Part shown: piece after piece, positions 1 through 5,819 of the stretch
How positions within the stretch are numbered: the stretch's first letter is position 1
Layout of the letters: every line of letters starts with the position of its first letter
Assembly: GCA_025936195.1 (NCBI GenBank)
Contig: JAICTW010000205.1
Coordinates: 1 to 5,839, forward strand
DNA from: Flavisolibacter sp.
Lineage (GTDB): Bacteria > Bacteroidota > Bacteroidia > Chitinophagales > Chitinophagaceae
DNA: 5,839 bases
Direction: 5' to 3'
The notes under the pieces: generated by a model
What the model was told of the DNA's origin: nothing
Seen by the model: only the letters and a program-made list of their open reading frames with translations
The model's database searches: none
Translations under genes and position numbers: made by a program

Positions 1-1
1 G

Positions 2-919
2 CTTAGTGATTCTATTGCAACTGAACAAAAGCAACTGACAGAAGCCGATGTGGCGCGACAGCTTAGGGACAAGGAGCAACGCTTGCAAATTACCATGCTG
101 AAGAAGGATAATGAACTGGCGATGGTCTCTCTTTGGGTAACTGTTATTTTTTCCGGCATGGCAATAGTGATCATTTACCTGGTGTATCAAAATTATCGCC
201 GCAGCAAAAAGAACCTTGCTGTTCTGCAAACGCTGAATAAAGAAATTCAAAAGCAAAAAGCAGCGAGGGAAGAAGAAGAAAAACAACGGCACAAATTAAT
301 AACCGAAGCGGTGATACGTGCACAGGAAAACGAACGTTCGCTGATAGGATTGGAATTGCACGACAACATTAACCAGGTGCTTACGACCGTAAAGCTGCAT
401 AATGAAATGGTGCTGGAAGGCATTGGCGATGCAAAGATTATTTTGCCACGAGCCATGAAGTATTTGCAGGATTGCATCAACGAGATCAGGAGCCTTTCCA
501 AACGCCTTTCCGCACCTACACTTGGCAAGATCAGTCTTGAAGAATCGGTTAAAGATCTGATTGACTCCATTAATGCCACCAGTAAGGTAAAGATCACGCA
601 TCAGATATCAGGTTTGAAGAATCGGGTGCTGAAACAGGAGCTGCATCTTGGCATTTACCGCATCTTGCAGGAGCAATTGAATAATATATTGAAACATGCC
701 GAAGCTTCAGAAGTCTTCATTCACCTGGAACATCATGAAGACTTAATACGCCTGATGGTGACCGATAATGGAAATGGTTTTACATTTCACAATAGTAAAG
801 CCGGCATTGGCCTGATGAATATGCAGACGAGAGCAGAAAGTCTCAGCGGGACATTTGAGCTGGAAACGAAGCCGGGAAGTGGATGTAAAGTGAAGGTGGT
901 GCTTCCCTGTCTTCAATAG
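2..919 (+). CDS. Sensor histidine kinase, HisKA_3 type (5' end outside window)
   Basis: C-terminal 305 residues of a two-component sensor kinase that would autophosphorylate on His and pass the phosphate to a response regulator not present here. Numbering from the GTG at 50, one transmembrane helix spans about residues 25-47, followed by a basic, Glu-rich coiled coil (about 55-90). The dimerisation/phosphoacceptor region has H-box LELHDN with His104. The HATPase_c domain has an N-box (EQLNNILKHA, 208-217), G1 (DNGNGF, 239-244) and G2 (GIGLMNM, 252-258). The H-box form is that of the NarL/DesK-like HPK7 class. The frame is open from base 2, so the GTG at 50 is not the true start. The visible stretch before the membrane helix (RLQITMLKKDNEL) resembles the linker after TPR repeats in Bacteroidota kinases, so an N-terminal periplasmic TPR domain is inferred, not seen. 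The catalytic motifs look intact; it ends at TAG 917-919. Confidence 0.93.
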   Translation, partial: LSDSIATEQKQLTEADVARQLRDKEQRLQITMLKKDNELAMVSLWVTVIFSGMAIVIIYLVYQNYRRSKKNLAVLQTLNKEIQKQKAAREEEEKQRHKLITEAVIRAQENERSLIGLELHDNINQVLTTVKLHNEMVLEGIGDAKIILPRAMKYLQDCINEIRSLSKRLSAPTLGKISLEESVKDLIDSINATSKVKITHQISGLKNRVLKQELHLGIYRILQEQLNNILKHAEASEVFIHLEHHEDLIRLMVTDNGNGFTFHNSKAGIGLMNMQTRAESLSGTFELETKPGSGCKVKVVLPCLQ

Positions 920-964
920 TTTTCTGAGGTGATTGGCTTAATGTAAGAGGTAAAAGTTCTTCAG

Positions 965-988
965 AAACTTGCAGGCTGCCGCAGGTTT
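965..988. terminator. Possible hairpin between convergent genes
   Basis: Arms 965-972 (AAACTTGC) and 981-988 (GCAGGTTT) pair over 8 positions, one of them a G-T wobble, around an 8-nt loop. The hairpin lies between the kinase stop (919) and the NTF2-like stop (987-989), where a terminator is expected. There is no U-tract directly after it on either strand, so it is at best a weak or factor-assisted terminator. Confidence 0.3.
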
Positions 989-1361
989 AATAAAAAAATT
1001 GCTCCAATACAATCTCGCCTTCTTTCACTTCATACAGCATTATTTGATTGATCTGAATTCTTCCCAATTCCTGAACGGTAATATCTACTTCTCTTCCCAC
1101 TGCAAAGTGATTGCCAGCTACAATGGGATCTGTTGTAAATGTTTTATGAGCCGCTTCTATTCGTTTCACCCAGTCCTCGCCTTTTTGGCGAACAGCAGCT
1201 TTGCCTTCTGCATTTTTGAGGTAATGTGAAGTGGAAGGTTCAACGCTTCTTACACCATCTGCAAAAAGTTCATCCTGGATCTCAAACCATTTCTCCTGTT
1301 GTGCAAGCTCATTGAATCGTGCAGCAATTTCTTTAGTTGTCATTATTTTATTTGTTGTCAT
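987..1361 (-). CDS. NTF2/SnoaL-like small protein
   Basis: A 124-residue protein that reads as a single NTF2-like (SnoaL-like) domain. These are cone-shaped alpha+beta folds with an internal pocket, used for ligand binding or small isomerase/hydrolase chemistry. The pattern fits: an N-terminal helix (KEIAARFNELAQQEKW), a segment with EPS and HYLKNAEGK, a helix with DWVKRIEAAH, then strands ending in YEVKEGEIVLEQFFY, a typical closing strand for Bacteroidota members. No signal peptide is seen, so it is probably cytoplasmic. Two in-frame ATGs, at 1361 and 1343, both begin Met-Thr-Thr. Relatives as I remember them begin at the second, giving 118 residues; the longer form is listed because nothing in the sequence excludes it. 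It follows the SRPBCC gene by 24 bp on the same strand and is probably co-transcribed. The substrate is unknown. Confidence 0.85.
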   Translation of the reverse strand: MTTNKIMTTKEIAARFNELAQQEKWFEIQDELFADGVRSVEPSTSHYLKNAEGKAAVRQKGEDWVKRIEAAHKTFTTDPIVAGNHFAVGREVDITVQELGRIQINQIMLYEVKEGEIVLEQFFY

Positions 1362-1385
1362 TATCTATGATTTTACGGTTTTGAT

Positions 1386-1829
1386 TTATTCCTTATCCGG
1401 CCGGCCTTTGCCTGTGGTAATTAAGTTCAATAAACTGTTCTGTAAATAGTAATTCCATCCATTGCTGCAGGCATCAAAACATTCCACTTGCGGAGTGAGT
1501 CCCAAATGAGTAAAGCGTATCTCTGTCTTGCCACCTTGCCTTGAAATCTCAAAGCTGATCCTTGTATTCGTCCATTCAGTTTTGCTTTTTATAAAACTCA
1601 AGGAACTGTCCGTAACCAGCCAAACTACTTTCCTGCTGGGAATGAGTTCTATTAATTTTTGTTTGGAGTAATGCATGTCTTTGTGACGGTAGATAAATTG
1701 GTCATTGAGCTGTTCTGTTCCGCCTTCTATTTCTTCTGCCCACCACCCGCGTACATTATTGATGGCATGAAAGACTTCTTCCGGTGTTTGGTCCACTAAA
1801 AGAACTGTTGTAAAATTGGATGTTGTCAT
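1386..1829 (-). CDS. SRPBCC / AHSA1-like domain protein
   Basis: A 147-residue START/Bet v1-like (SRPBCC) protein of the AHSA1-like branch, a helix-grip fold enclosing a hydrophobic cavity. Recognisable parts are the opening strand and helix (FTTVLLVDQTPEEVFHAI, 6-23), NVRGWWAEEIEG (25-36), the central strands with KLIELIPSRKVVWLV (58-72), ISFEISRQGGKTEIRFTHLGL (91-111), and the C-terminal helix ending in LITTGKGRP (136-144). No signal peptide is seen. The frame extends to a TTG at 1877, but the ATG at 1829 is preferred: it places Met just before the first domain strand, and a perfect TAnnTTTG box (1875-1882) overlaps the longer start, so the extension would not be transcribed. It is first of a two-gene unit with the NTF2-like gene and divergent from the GlxA-like regulator. 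The ligand or reaction is unknown. Confidence 0.9.
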   Translation of the reverse strand: MTTSNFTTVLLVDQTPEEVFHAINNVRGWWAEEIEGGTEQLNDQFIYRHKDMHYSKQKLIELIPSRKVVWLVTDSSLSFIKSKTEWTNTRISFEISRQGGKTEIRFTHLGLTPQVECFDACSNGWNYYLQNSLLNLITTGKGRPDKE

Positions 1830-1841
1830 TTTGATGTTTTT

Positions 1842-1877
1842 GATTGTTGCCGGATTGCTATCGCGATTCTTCAGCAA
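1842..1877. promoter_or_regulatory. Candidate operator repeats in the divergent region
   Basis: GATTG occurs at 1842-1846 and 1853-1857 (11-bp period), with a related GATTC at 1865-1869. An overlapping inverted repeat TTGCT (1855-1859)/AGCAA (1873-1877) has a 13-bp spacer. AraC-family proteins often bind half-sites one helical turn apart. These repeats lie between the predicted start point and the SRPBCC start codon, which would suit repression. The elements are short and could arise by chance. Confidence 0.2.
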
Positions 1878-1882
1878 ACCTA
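1875..1882 (-). promoter_or_regulatory. Bacteroidota -7 box for the SRPBCC/NTF2 unit
   Basis: On the minus strand the bases read TAGGTTTG, a full match to the Bacteroidota -7 pattern TAnnTTTG. Transcription would begin near 1868, giving a leader of about 39 nt before the ATG at 1829. The -33 element is poor: the nearest TTTG lies about 27 bases upstream, beyond the usual 19-23, so the promoter may be weak or depend on an activator. Confidence 0.45.
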
Positions 1883-1930
1883 CTGTCTAAACAACACTTT
1901 GCCGGGGTGCAAAATGGACTTTGTAACGGG

Positions 1931-1961
1931 TTGATTTGGACAAAAGAAATTTCCATCTTTG
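1931..1961 (+). promoter_or_regulatory. Candidate promoter of the GlxA-like regulator
   Basis: TTG (1931-1933), a 20-base spacer, then CATCTTTG (1954-1961), which matches TAnnTTTG except for the first base. Spacing fits Bacteroidota promoters. The start point would fall near 1968, leaving a leader of about 14 nt before the ATG at 1982. There is no Shine-Dalgarno sequence, as is usual in this phylum. Confidence 0.4.
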
Positions 1962-1981
1962 TAAACATCAAAAGATAACGG

Positions 1982-2965
1982 ATGAAACATCTCACTATAA
2001 TTGTTCCGGAGGGACAGAATAACCTAAGCAGCATTGTAGGTGCATACAAAATATTTACGAGAGCCAATAGCTATCGGAAAGAAACAGGCAAGAAAGAATT
2101 ATTCCGAATTCAATTGGCGGGTATTTCAAAAGAAGTGGAGTTCTATGATGGTTTGTTCAGTGTAAAGCCACACACATATATTTCAACTATCACTAAAACT
2201 GATCTTATCATCATTCCTTCCTTAAATCATAACTATGAAAAAGCAGTGAAGAAAAACCAATTGCTCATTGATTGGATTGATCAACAATACAGAAAGGGTG
2301 CTGAGATAGCCAGCATCTGCACCGGCGCTTTTTTATTGGCTTCATCGGGTTTGCTGGATGGGAAGACCTGCTCAACGCATTGGTCTGCCGCTGATACGTT
2401 CAGGAGCATGTTCCCGAAAGTAAACTTGCAAACCGATCAACTGATTACGGATGAAAATGGAATTTATACCAATGGTGGCGCTTATTCTTTTCTGAACCTG
2501 ATGATTTACCTGGTGGAAAAATATTACGGCAGGCCAACCGCCATTTTTTGTTCCAAAGTATTTCAGATTGAAATGGACCGGCAAAGCCAATCGGCATTTA
2601 TCATATTCAAAGGACAGAAACAACATGGAGATGAAGTGGTGAAAAAAGCACAGGTTTATATTGAAAGCAAGATTGATGAAAAAATTTCTGTTGAGCAGTT
2701 GTCTTCAAAGTTTGCTGTTGGCAGAAGAAATTTTGACAGGAGATTTATAAAGGCTACCGGAAATACGCCTGTTGAATATGCACAAAGGGTAAAGATGGAA
2801 GCGGCCAAAAAGGCATTCGAGACTTCCCGCAAAACCATTAATGAAGTGATGTATGAAGTAGGCTATTCGGATGTGAAAGCGTTTCGTGAAGTATTCCGGA
2901 AAATTACAGGTATGTCGCCTTTGGAATACAAGGGCAGGTATAACAGGGAAGCAATAGTTTATTAG
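1982..2965 (+). CDS. GlxA-type transcriptional regulator (DJ-1/PfpI + AraC HTH)
   Basis: A 327-residue, two-domain cytoplasmic regulator. Residues 1-190 form a class I glutamine amidotransferase-like (DJ-1/PfpI) domain: first strand HLTIIVPEG, LIIIPSLNHN (75-84), the nucleophile-elbow motif ASICTGAFLLA with Cys113 (110-120), GLLDGKTCSTHW with His133, and a family-typical TNGGAYSF (163-170). Residues about 218-320 form an AraC/HTH_18 DNA-binding domain: first helix-turn-helix around ISVEQLSSKFAVGRRNFDRRF (235-255), the link TPVEYAQRVKMEAAKKAF (262-279), and the second around TINEVMYEVGYSDVKAFREVFRKITGMSP (285-313). Length and order match the GlxA family. The amidase-like domain is thought to sense a ligand in this family; the effector here is unknown. 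It is divergent from the SRPBCC/NTF2 pair and is their probable controller. Start ATG at 1982; the next candidates would cut into the first strand. Confidence 0.95.
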   Translation: MKHLTIIVPEGQNNLSSIVGAYKIFTRANSYRKETGKKELFRIQLAGISKEVEFYDGLFSVKPHTYISTITKTDLIIIPSLNHNYEKAVKKNQLLIDWIDQQYRKGAEIASICTGAFLLASSGLLDGKTCSTHWSAADTFRSMFPKVNLQTDQLITDENGIYTNGGAYSFLNLMIYLVEKYYGRPTAIFCSKVFQIEMDRQSQSAFIIFKGQKQHGDEVVKKAQVYIESKIDEKISVEQLSSKFAVGRRNFDRRFIKATGNTPVEYAQRVKMEAAKKAFETSRKTINEVMYEVGYSDVKAFREVFRKITGMSPLEYKGRYNREAIVY

Positions 2966-2985
2966 AGTGTTGGCGAAAGCACTCT
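2964..2985 (+). terminator. Hairpin at the end of the regulator gene
   Basis: AGAGTG (2964-2969) pairs with CACTCT (2980-2985), extended by a G-U and a U-A pair, to leave a GGCGAA loop; a GC-GAAA-GC tetraloop is an alternative. It overlaps the stop codon TAG (2963-2965). There is no clear U-run after it, so termination strength is uncertain. Confidence 0.35.
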
Positions 2986-3164
2986 CTGCATTTAAGCAAT
3001 TGAGAACTGCTGTGTGCCCTGTAAAAGCAAAACATTGTGCTCTTGTTGGCTTTTAAAAGTGCACCTTTACAATGTTCTTATCTTTAATCATCTCTCGAAA
3101 CCAATAAAACAGTTGTATGTACACAAATGTCTGGTCTAAATATTTACCCATTATCCGCATTGTA

Positions 3165-3458
3165 ATGAAACGTTCTTTAACTGCCGAGCAGATATTAGCA
3201 TTGAATGCTCCGGATTTTGAAAGGGCGGGTATGAAACGCAAATCAGGTTACAAATTTTCTTTCGGATTAAAAGAAGGAAAGCTGAAAAATGTGATCATTG
3301 ATCTTCCTCTGGCATCAAGCCTTGCTGCTGTTTTGCTGGAAGACAAAGCAGTACGGGAATTGATTGATACCAATGAATTTCACATTTCGCTAAGTCCCAA
3401 ATATGAACTTACCATCAGACATATTCCCCAACCGGAAACAATAGCCGTAACAGAATAA
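3165..3458 (+). CDS. Small hypothetical protein, unrecognised
   Basis: A 97-residue protein that I do not recognise. It has no signal peptide or membrane segment and is probably cytoplasmic. The N-terminal third is basic (MKRSLT, then RAGMKRKSGYK at 20-30). A strand-like stretch FSFGLKEGKLKNVIIDLPL (31-49), a helix ASSLAAVLLEDKAVRELID (50-68) and further strand-like segments FHISLSP and YELTIRHIP follow, suggesting an alpha+beta fold. The residue mix and absence of internal stops look like real coding. The frame also has an ATG at 3117 that would add 16 residues (MYTNVWSK...). I prefer 3165, because the extension reads like translated intergenic DNA, but neither start has a Shine-Dalgarno sequence. 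It lies 199 bp after the regulator and converges on the helicase across a shared hairpin. No promoter is convincing; TATCTTTA at 3079-3086 is the best -7 candidate. Confidence 0.65.
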   Translation: MKRSLTAEQILALNAPDFERAGMKRKSGYKFSFGLKEGKLKNVIIDLPLASSLAAVLLEDKAVRELIDTNEFHISLSPKYELTIRHIPQPETIAVTE

Positions 3459-3490
3459 AAAAATCCCTCAATAGAAAATAGTGAGGGATT
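3456..3490 (-). terminator. Intrinsic terminator of the DEAD-box helicase gene
   Basis: A perfect 9-bp inverted repeat, AATCCCTCA (3462-3470) and TGAGGGATT (3482-3490), with an 11-nt loop. On the minus strand the stem runs straight into a run of seven T (3463-3457), the last two stem positions being part of it. This is a classic rho-independent terminator for the helicase, whose stop is at 3505-3507. On the plus strand it follows the small gene's stop (3456-3458) but lacks a U-tract, so it is probably weaker in that direction. Confidence 0.85.
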
Positions 3491-3504
3491 GATGAATTGA
3501 AAGA

Positions 3505-4644
3505 TCAGGCAGTTGCGTTCTCAAACGGGTGCGCCACTGCTGGTATTTTTAAACCAATCAGCTTATTGATACTTTTTAAATTACTCATCTCTTCTTTGCC
3601 ATCGCAAAAAGAAATAGCCACACCATTGGCGCCTGCCCTTCCGGTGCGACCAATGCGGTGTACATAAGTTTCGGGCACGTCAGGCAAATCAAAATTGATC
3701 ACATGCTCCAAGGCATCTACATCAATTCCTCTGGCTGCAATATCTGTTGCCACTAATACTTTTAATTTTCCACGCTTGAAATTGGTCAAAGCATTTTGCC
3801 TTGCAGACTGTGATTTATTTCCGTGTATGGCGTCGGCATGAATGCTGGCCTTTTTTAATTCCTTCGCAATGCGGTCAGCGCCATGCTTGGTACGGGTGAA
3901 CACGAGTGTCCGCTTCATTTTCTTTTCGTTCAGCAGGTGCACCAGCAGGGATTGCTTTTTTGTTTTGGGAATGAAATAAACAAACTGTTCTATTTTTTCT
4001 GCAGTGGAAGACACAGGAGCTACTTCAATTCTTACAGGAGTATGCAGTAAAGAAGCAACCAGTTGTGCAATTTGCGGTGGCATGGTAGCAGAAAAAAGCA
4101 TGGTTTGCTTTTGCTTCGGCAAAGCCTTCACGACTTTTTTTACATCATGAATGAAGCCCATGTCCAACATGCGATCGGCTTCATCCAATACAAACATTTC
4201 CAGATAATCTAAATGCACATAACCCTGGTTCATTAGGTCCAGTAATCTTCCTGGTGTAGCAATCAATACATCGGTGCCATTGCGCAAAGCAATGGTTTGT
4301 GCATGTTGCGAAACACCACCAAAGATCACTTCCTGCGTAACGTTGGTATATCGTCCATACGTTTGAAAACTTTCGCTGATCTGTACGGCCAACTCTCTTG
4401 TTGGCGTTAATATCAAAGCTCTTGTGTGCTTGTAGCCTTTGCGCTGTTCAGCATTAAGTAGTTGCAATATGGGTAAAGCAAATGCAGCCGTTTTTCCAGT
4501 ACCTGTTTGTGCCAGTCCAAGAATATCTTTTCCTTGTAAAACATGTGGTATGGCTTGTTCCTGTATGGGGGTGGGCATAGTATACCCTTCTTTTTGAAGC
4601 GCTTTCAACAAAGGCGCTGTCAAACCTAATTGTTCAAATAACAT
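3505..4644 (-). CDS. DEAD-box ATP-dependent RNA helicase, RhlE-like
   Basis: A 379-residue RNA helicase that would unwind short RNA duplexes using ATP, with likely roles in ribosome assembly, RNA decay or cold growth. All core motifs are present in order: Q motif (Phe3 and PTPIQ, 24-28), I AQTGTGKT (45-52), Ia PTRELA (81-86), GG (109-110), Ib TPGR (130-133), II DEAD (154-157), III SAT (185-187), IV LVFTRTK (247-253), [11 protein letters not shown] (299-308) and [12 protein letters not shown] (329-338). Only about 40 residues follow motif VI, so this is close to the minimal two-RecA core, without the long basic or RGG tail of many relatives. The short form is common in Bacteroidota RhlE-like proteins. 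The ATG at 4644 starts with MLFEQLGL, the expected beginning of the Q-motif region. It is monocistronic by context, with a gene-free stretch upstream and a strong terminator downstream. Confidence 0.96.
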   Translation of the reverse strand: MLFEQLGLTAPLLKALQKEGYTMPTPIQEQAIPHVLQGKDILGLAQTGTGKTAAFALPILQLLNAEQRKGYKHTRALILTPTRELAVQISESFQTYGRYTNVTQEVIFGGVSQHAQTIALRNGTDVLIATPGRLLDLMNQGYVHLDYLEMFVLDEADRMLDMGFIHDVKKVVKALPKQKQTMLFSATMPPQIAQLVASLLHTPVRIEVAPVSSTAEKIEQFVYFIPKTKKQSLLVHLLNEKKMKRTLVFTRTKHGADRIAKELKKASIHADAIHGNKSQSARQNALTNFKRGKLKVLVATDIAARGIDVDALEHVINFDLPDVPETYVHRIGRTGRAGANGVAISFCDGKEEMSNLKSINKLIGLKIPAVAHPFENATA

Positions 4645-5001
4645 TGGATAAAATTGTTTTCGTTTTTAATTGCTCTAAGGAGCATTGGTCTCTAAAAGGA
4701 CCAGATGAGCTTCTACGGAATAGGGAAGAAATTTATCAAGTCGCAATAATAAGAGAGGGTGAAGGTACTCTTTTATTTTGCTAAAGCCATGGTAAAAGGT
4801 TTTTATTTCCTTAAGGATCATTGAAGATAGAAAGAAGTGGGTGTCGTTAGCTGTTTAGGTACAACCGGGCTTCGCTATATTTTCATTGAACATTTCATTG
4901 GGTTGATATCAATTTCAAATCTGCCAAGGCAAAGCAAATCCGGGCTGTTGTAGCTGACACTATCTATTGCTTATGAAGATTGATAATAGAGAAGATGTGT
5001 G
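4645..5001. other. Gene-free stretch upstream of the helicase
   Basis: No gene of believable length is visible in these 357 bases on either strand. It must hold the helicase promoter and leader and the end of the membrane-protein transcript. I found no good TAnnTTTG/TTG pair for the helicase. Seen here are a small hairpin TGCTC-TAAG-GAGCA (4671-4684) in the presumed helicase leader, a direct repeat TTTCATTG (4881-4888 and 4893-4900, 12-bp period) and a palindrome TTGATATCAA (4903-4912). None is long enough to assign a role. Confidence 0.6.
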
Positions 5002-5247
5002 CTATGTAAACACGGCAATAGAGGATCTAAGCATCCGGTCCAGTTTCTTTTTTCTGAACCATTTTTTCACTGATTGTCCTTTCCATAACCAAAGTCCTGA
5101 TAAAACAATTAATGGAAACAACACCCATTGAATGGCATGAACGGCCTGAGGGAAATTTTTCACCGGCCCATAGATATAGCCGATGATGGGAATGCTTGCA
5201 ATGATGTGCAACCACCGGATGATCTTTCTTTCTGTCGCTGCTTTCAT
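5002..5247 (-). CDS. Small two-helix membrane protein, function unknown
   Basis: An 81-residue inner-membrane protein. Two hydrophobic helices are clear: about 9-28 (IIRWLHIIASIPIIGYIYGP) and about 39-56 (IQWVLFPLIVLSGLWLWKG), joined by a short loop VKNFPQAVHA. Basic residues flank both ends (KAATERK; KKWFRKKK at 61-68), so both termini are predicted to face the cytoplasm. His14 and His37 lie at membrane edges but no haem or metal motif is convincing. Similar short proteins with WLHII...GYIY and GLWLWKG patterns seem familiar from Bacteroidota, but I cannot give a family name or function. The upstream ATG at 5265 would add six residues (MTKEKN). I prefer 5247 because a TAGCTTTG -7 box ends two bases before that upstream ATG, placing the start point near 5260. 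It is 218 bp downstream of the lipoprotein gene, too far to call an operon. Confidence 0.75.
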   Translation of the reverse strand: MKAATERKIIRWLHIIASIPIIGYIYGPVKNFPQAVHAIQWVLFPLIVLSGLWLWKGQSVKKWFRKKKLDRMLRSSIAVFT

Positions 5248-5266
5248 GTTTTTTTCTTTCGTCATT

Positions 5267-5274
5267 CAAAGCTA
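5267..5274 (-). promoter_or_regulatory. Candidate -7 box of the membrane-protein gene
   Basis: The minus strand reads TAGCTTTG, a full match to TAnnTTTG. A start point near 5260 would give a leader of roughly 12 nt to the ATG at 5247. No TTG sits at the expected -33 distance, so only half the promoter is supported. Confidence 0.3.
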
Positions 5275-5465
5275 AAAACAGAGATGGGGTAGCCATCCTG
5301 AAAAAGCGGCAATTCTACCGAATAGAAACTGCTGTTTACCGCCGTAAAAATTGTTGTTGATATTACGTTCTGTAGAAAAAATATTGCTCATCTTAAACGT
5401 TATCTCTTTGAAGCCACAAGGAGGAACACCAATGACGGGCGGGAGAAAGAGGAGAAATATTGCAA

Positions 5466-5819
5466 TTACTTTGGACAAGTACAATTATAACCACTGTCAC
5501 TATACTGGTTGACATTTCGCTTTACACTTACCGGATCATAATGTTTGTAAATTGAGTCCTTTACCTCAACATACGAGCTGTCAGTAGTGTAACGATTTTG
5601 AAAAGCACGAATAGAGTCCAGCAATACCCAATCCGAATAATAGCTGCTTTGAGAGCAGAGAATTTTTCTGGTAATAACTGTGTCTGCAGAATTGCTGTTT
5701 TTCTTCTTCACTGTTAAAACTGCACACCCCAAATCTTTTTCGCACCAGCATTCGCCAACGCAGGAGTTCAACAGACAGGTAAATGATAGTGCCAACAATA
5801 AAAGAATAGTTGTTTTCAT
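5466..5819 (-). CDS. Cysteine-rich lipoprotein, function unknown
   Basis: A 117-residue predicted lipoprotein. The N-terminus is a type II signal peptide: Lys2, a hydrophobic core (ILLLLALSFTCLL, 5-17) and the lipobox LNSC, with lipidated Cys20, the SC form common in Bacteroidota. The mature part has six more cysteines: Cys24 and Cys26 (ECWC), Cys32, Cys55, and Cys113 and Cys115 (CTC) at the very end. An even number with paired CxC motifs at both ends suggests disulphides or metal binding in the periplasm or on the outer membrane. The middle is rich in Ser, Tyr and charged residues (SSYYSDWVLLDSI; RYTTDSSYVEVKDSIYKHYD). I do not recognise a family. The residues after Cys20 (VGE) do not form a clear acidic surface-export signal. 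Start ATG at 5819; only 20 bases upstream are visible, so its promoter is outside or cut by the window. Confidence 0.8.
   Translation of the reverse strand: MKTTILLLLALSFTCLLNSCVGECWCEKDLGCAVLTVKKKNSNSADTVITRKILCSQSSYYSDWVLLDSIRAFQNRYTTDSSYVEVKDSIYKHYDPVSVKRNVNQYSDSGYNCTCPK

Noticed and set aside
247..601. Two overlapping minus-strand open frames inside the kinase gene
   Set aside because: They lie antisense to the conserved histidine-kinase domain and have no recognisable domain or independent start signals.
969..1449. Two plus-strand open frames of 86 and 72 codons
   Set aside because: They are antisense to the NTF2-like and SRPBCC genes, whose family patterns are clear on the minus strand.
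1830..2067. TTG-initiated N-terminal extension of the SRPBCC gene, and a 69-codon minus frame crossing the control region
   Set aside because: The extension starts inside the -7 box and precedes the domain. The 69-codon frame overlaps the regulator's start and shows nothing protein-like.
2372..2838. Minus-strand open frames inside the regulator gene
   Set aside because: They are shadows of the conserved DJ-1/PfpI and AraC domains.
3031..3076. Inverted repeat AACATTGT / ACAATGTT with a 30-base spacer
   Set aside because: Eight-base arms at this distance are expected a few times by chance in a window this size, and nothing nearby gives it a role.
3053..3241. 62-codon minus-strand open frame
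   Set aside because: It is antisense to the start of the small plus-strand gene, with no domain and no promoter.
4903..4912. Perfect palindrome TTGATATCAA
   Set aside because: Ten-base palindromes occur by chance several times in a window of this length, and no gene start is close enough to call it an operator.
5027..5296. 89-codon minus-strand frame overlapping the membrane protein
   Set aside because: The alternative frame lacks hydrophobic helices, whereas the chosen frame shows two well-formed membrane segments with basic flanks.
5441..5457. Seventeen-base purine-only tract
   Set aside because: It is short, non-coding and without a partner element; it could be chance.
5272..5484. 70-codon minus-strand frame, with an internal ATG at 5391, between lipoprotein and membrane-protein genes
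   Set aside because: Its start is TTG inside the end of the lipoprotein gene. The 39-residue ATG version has no recognisable features, so a gene is not supported.
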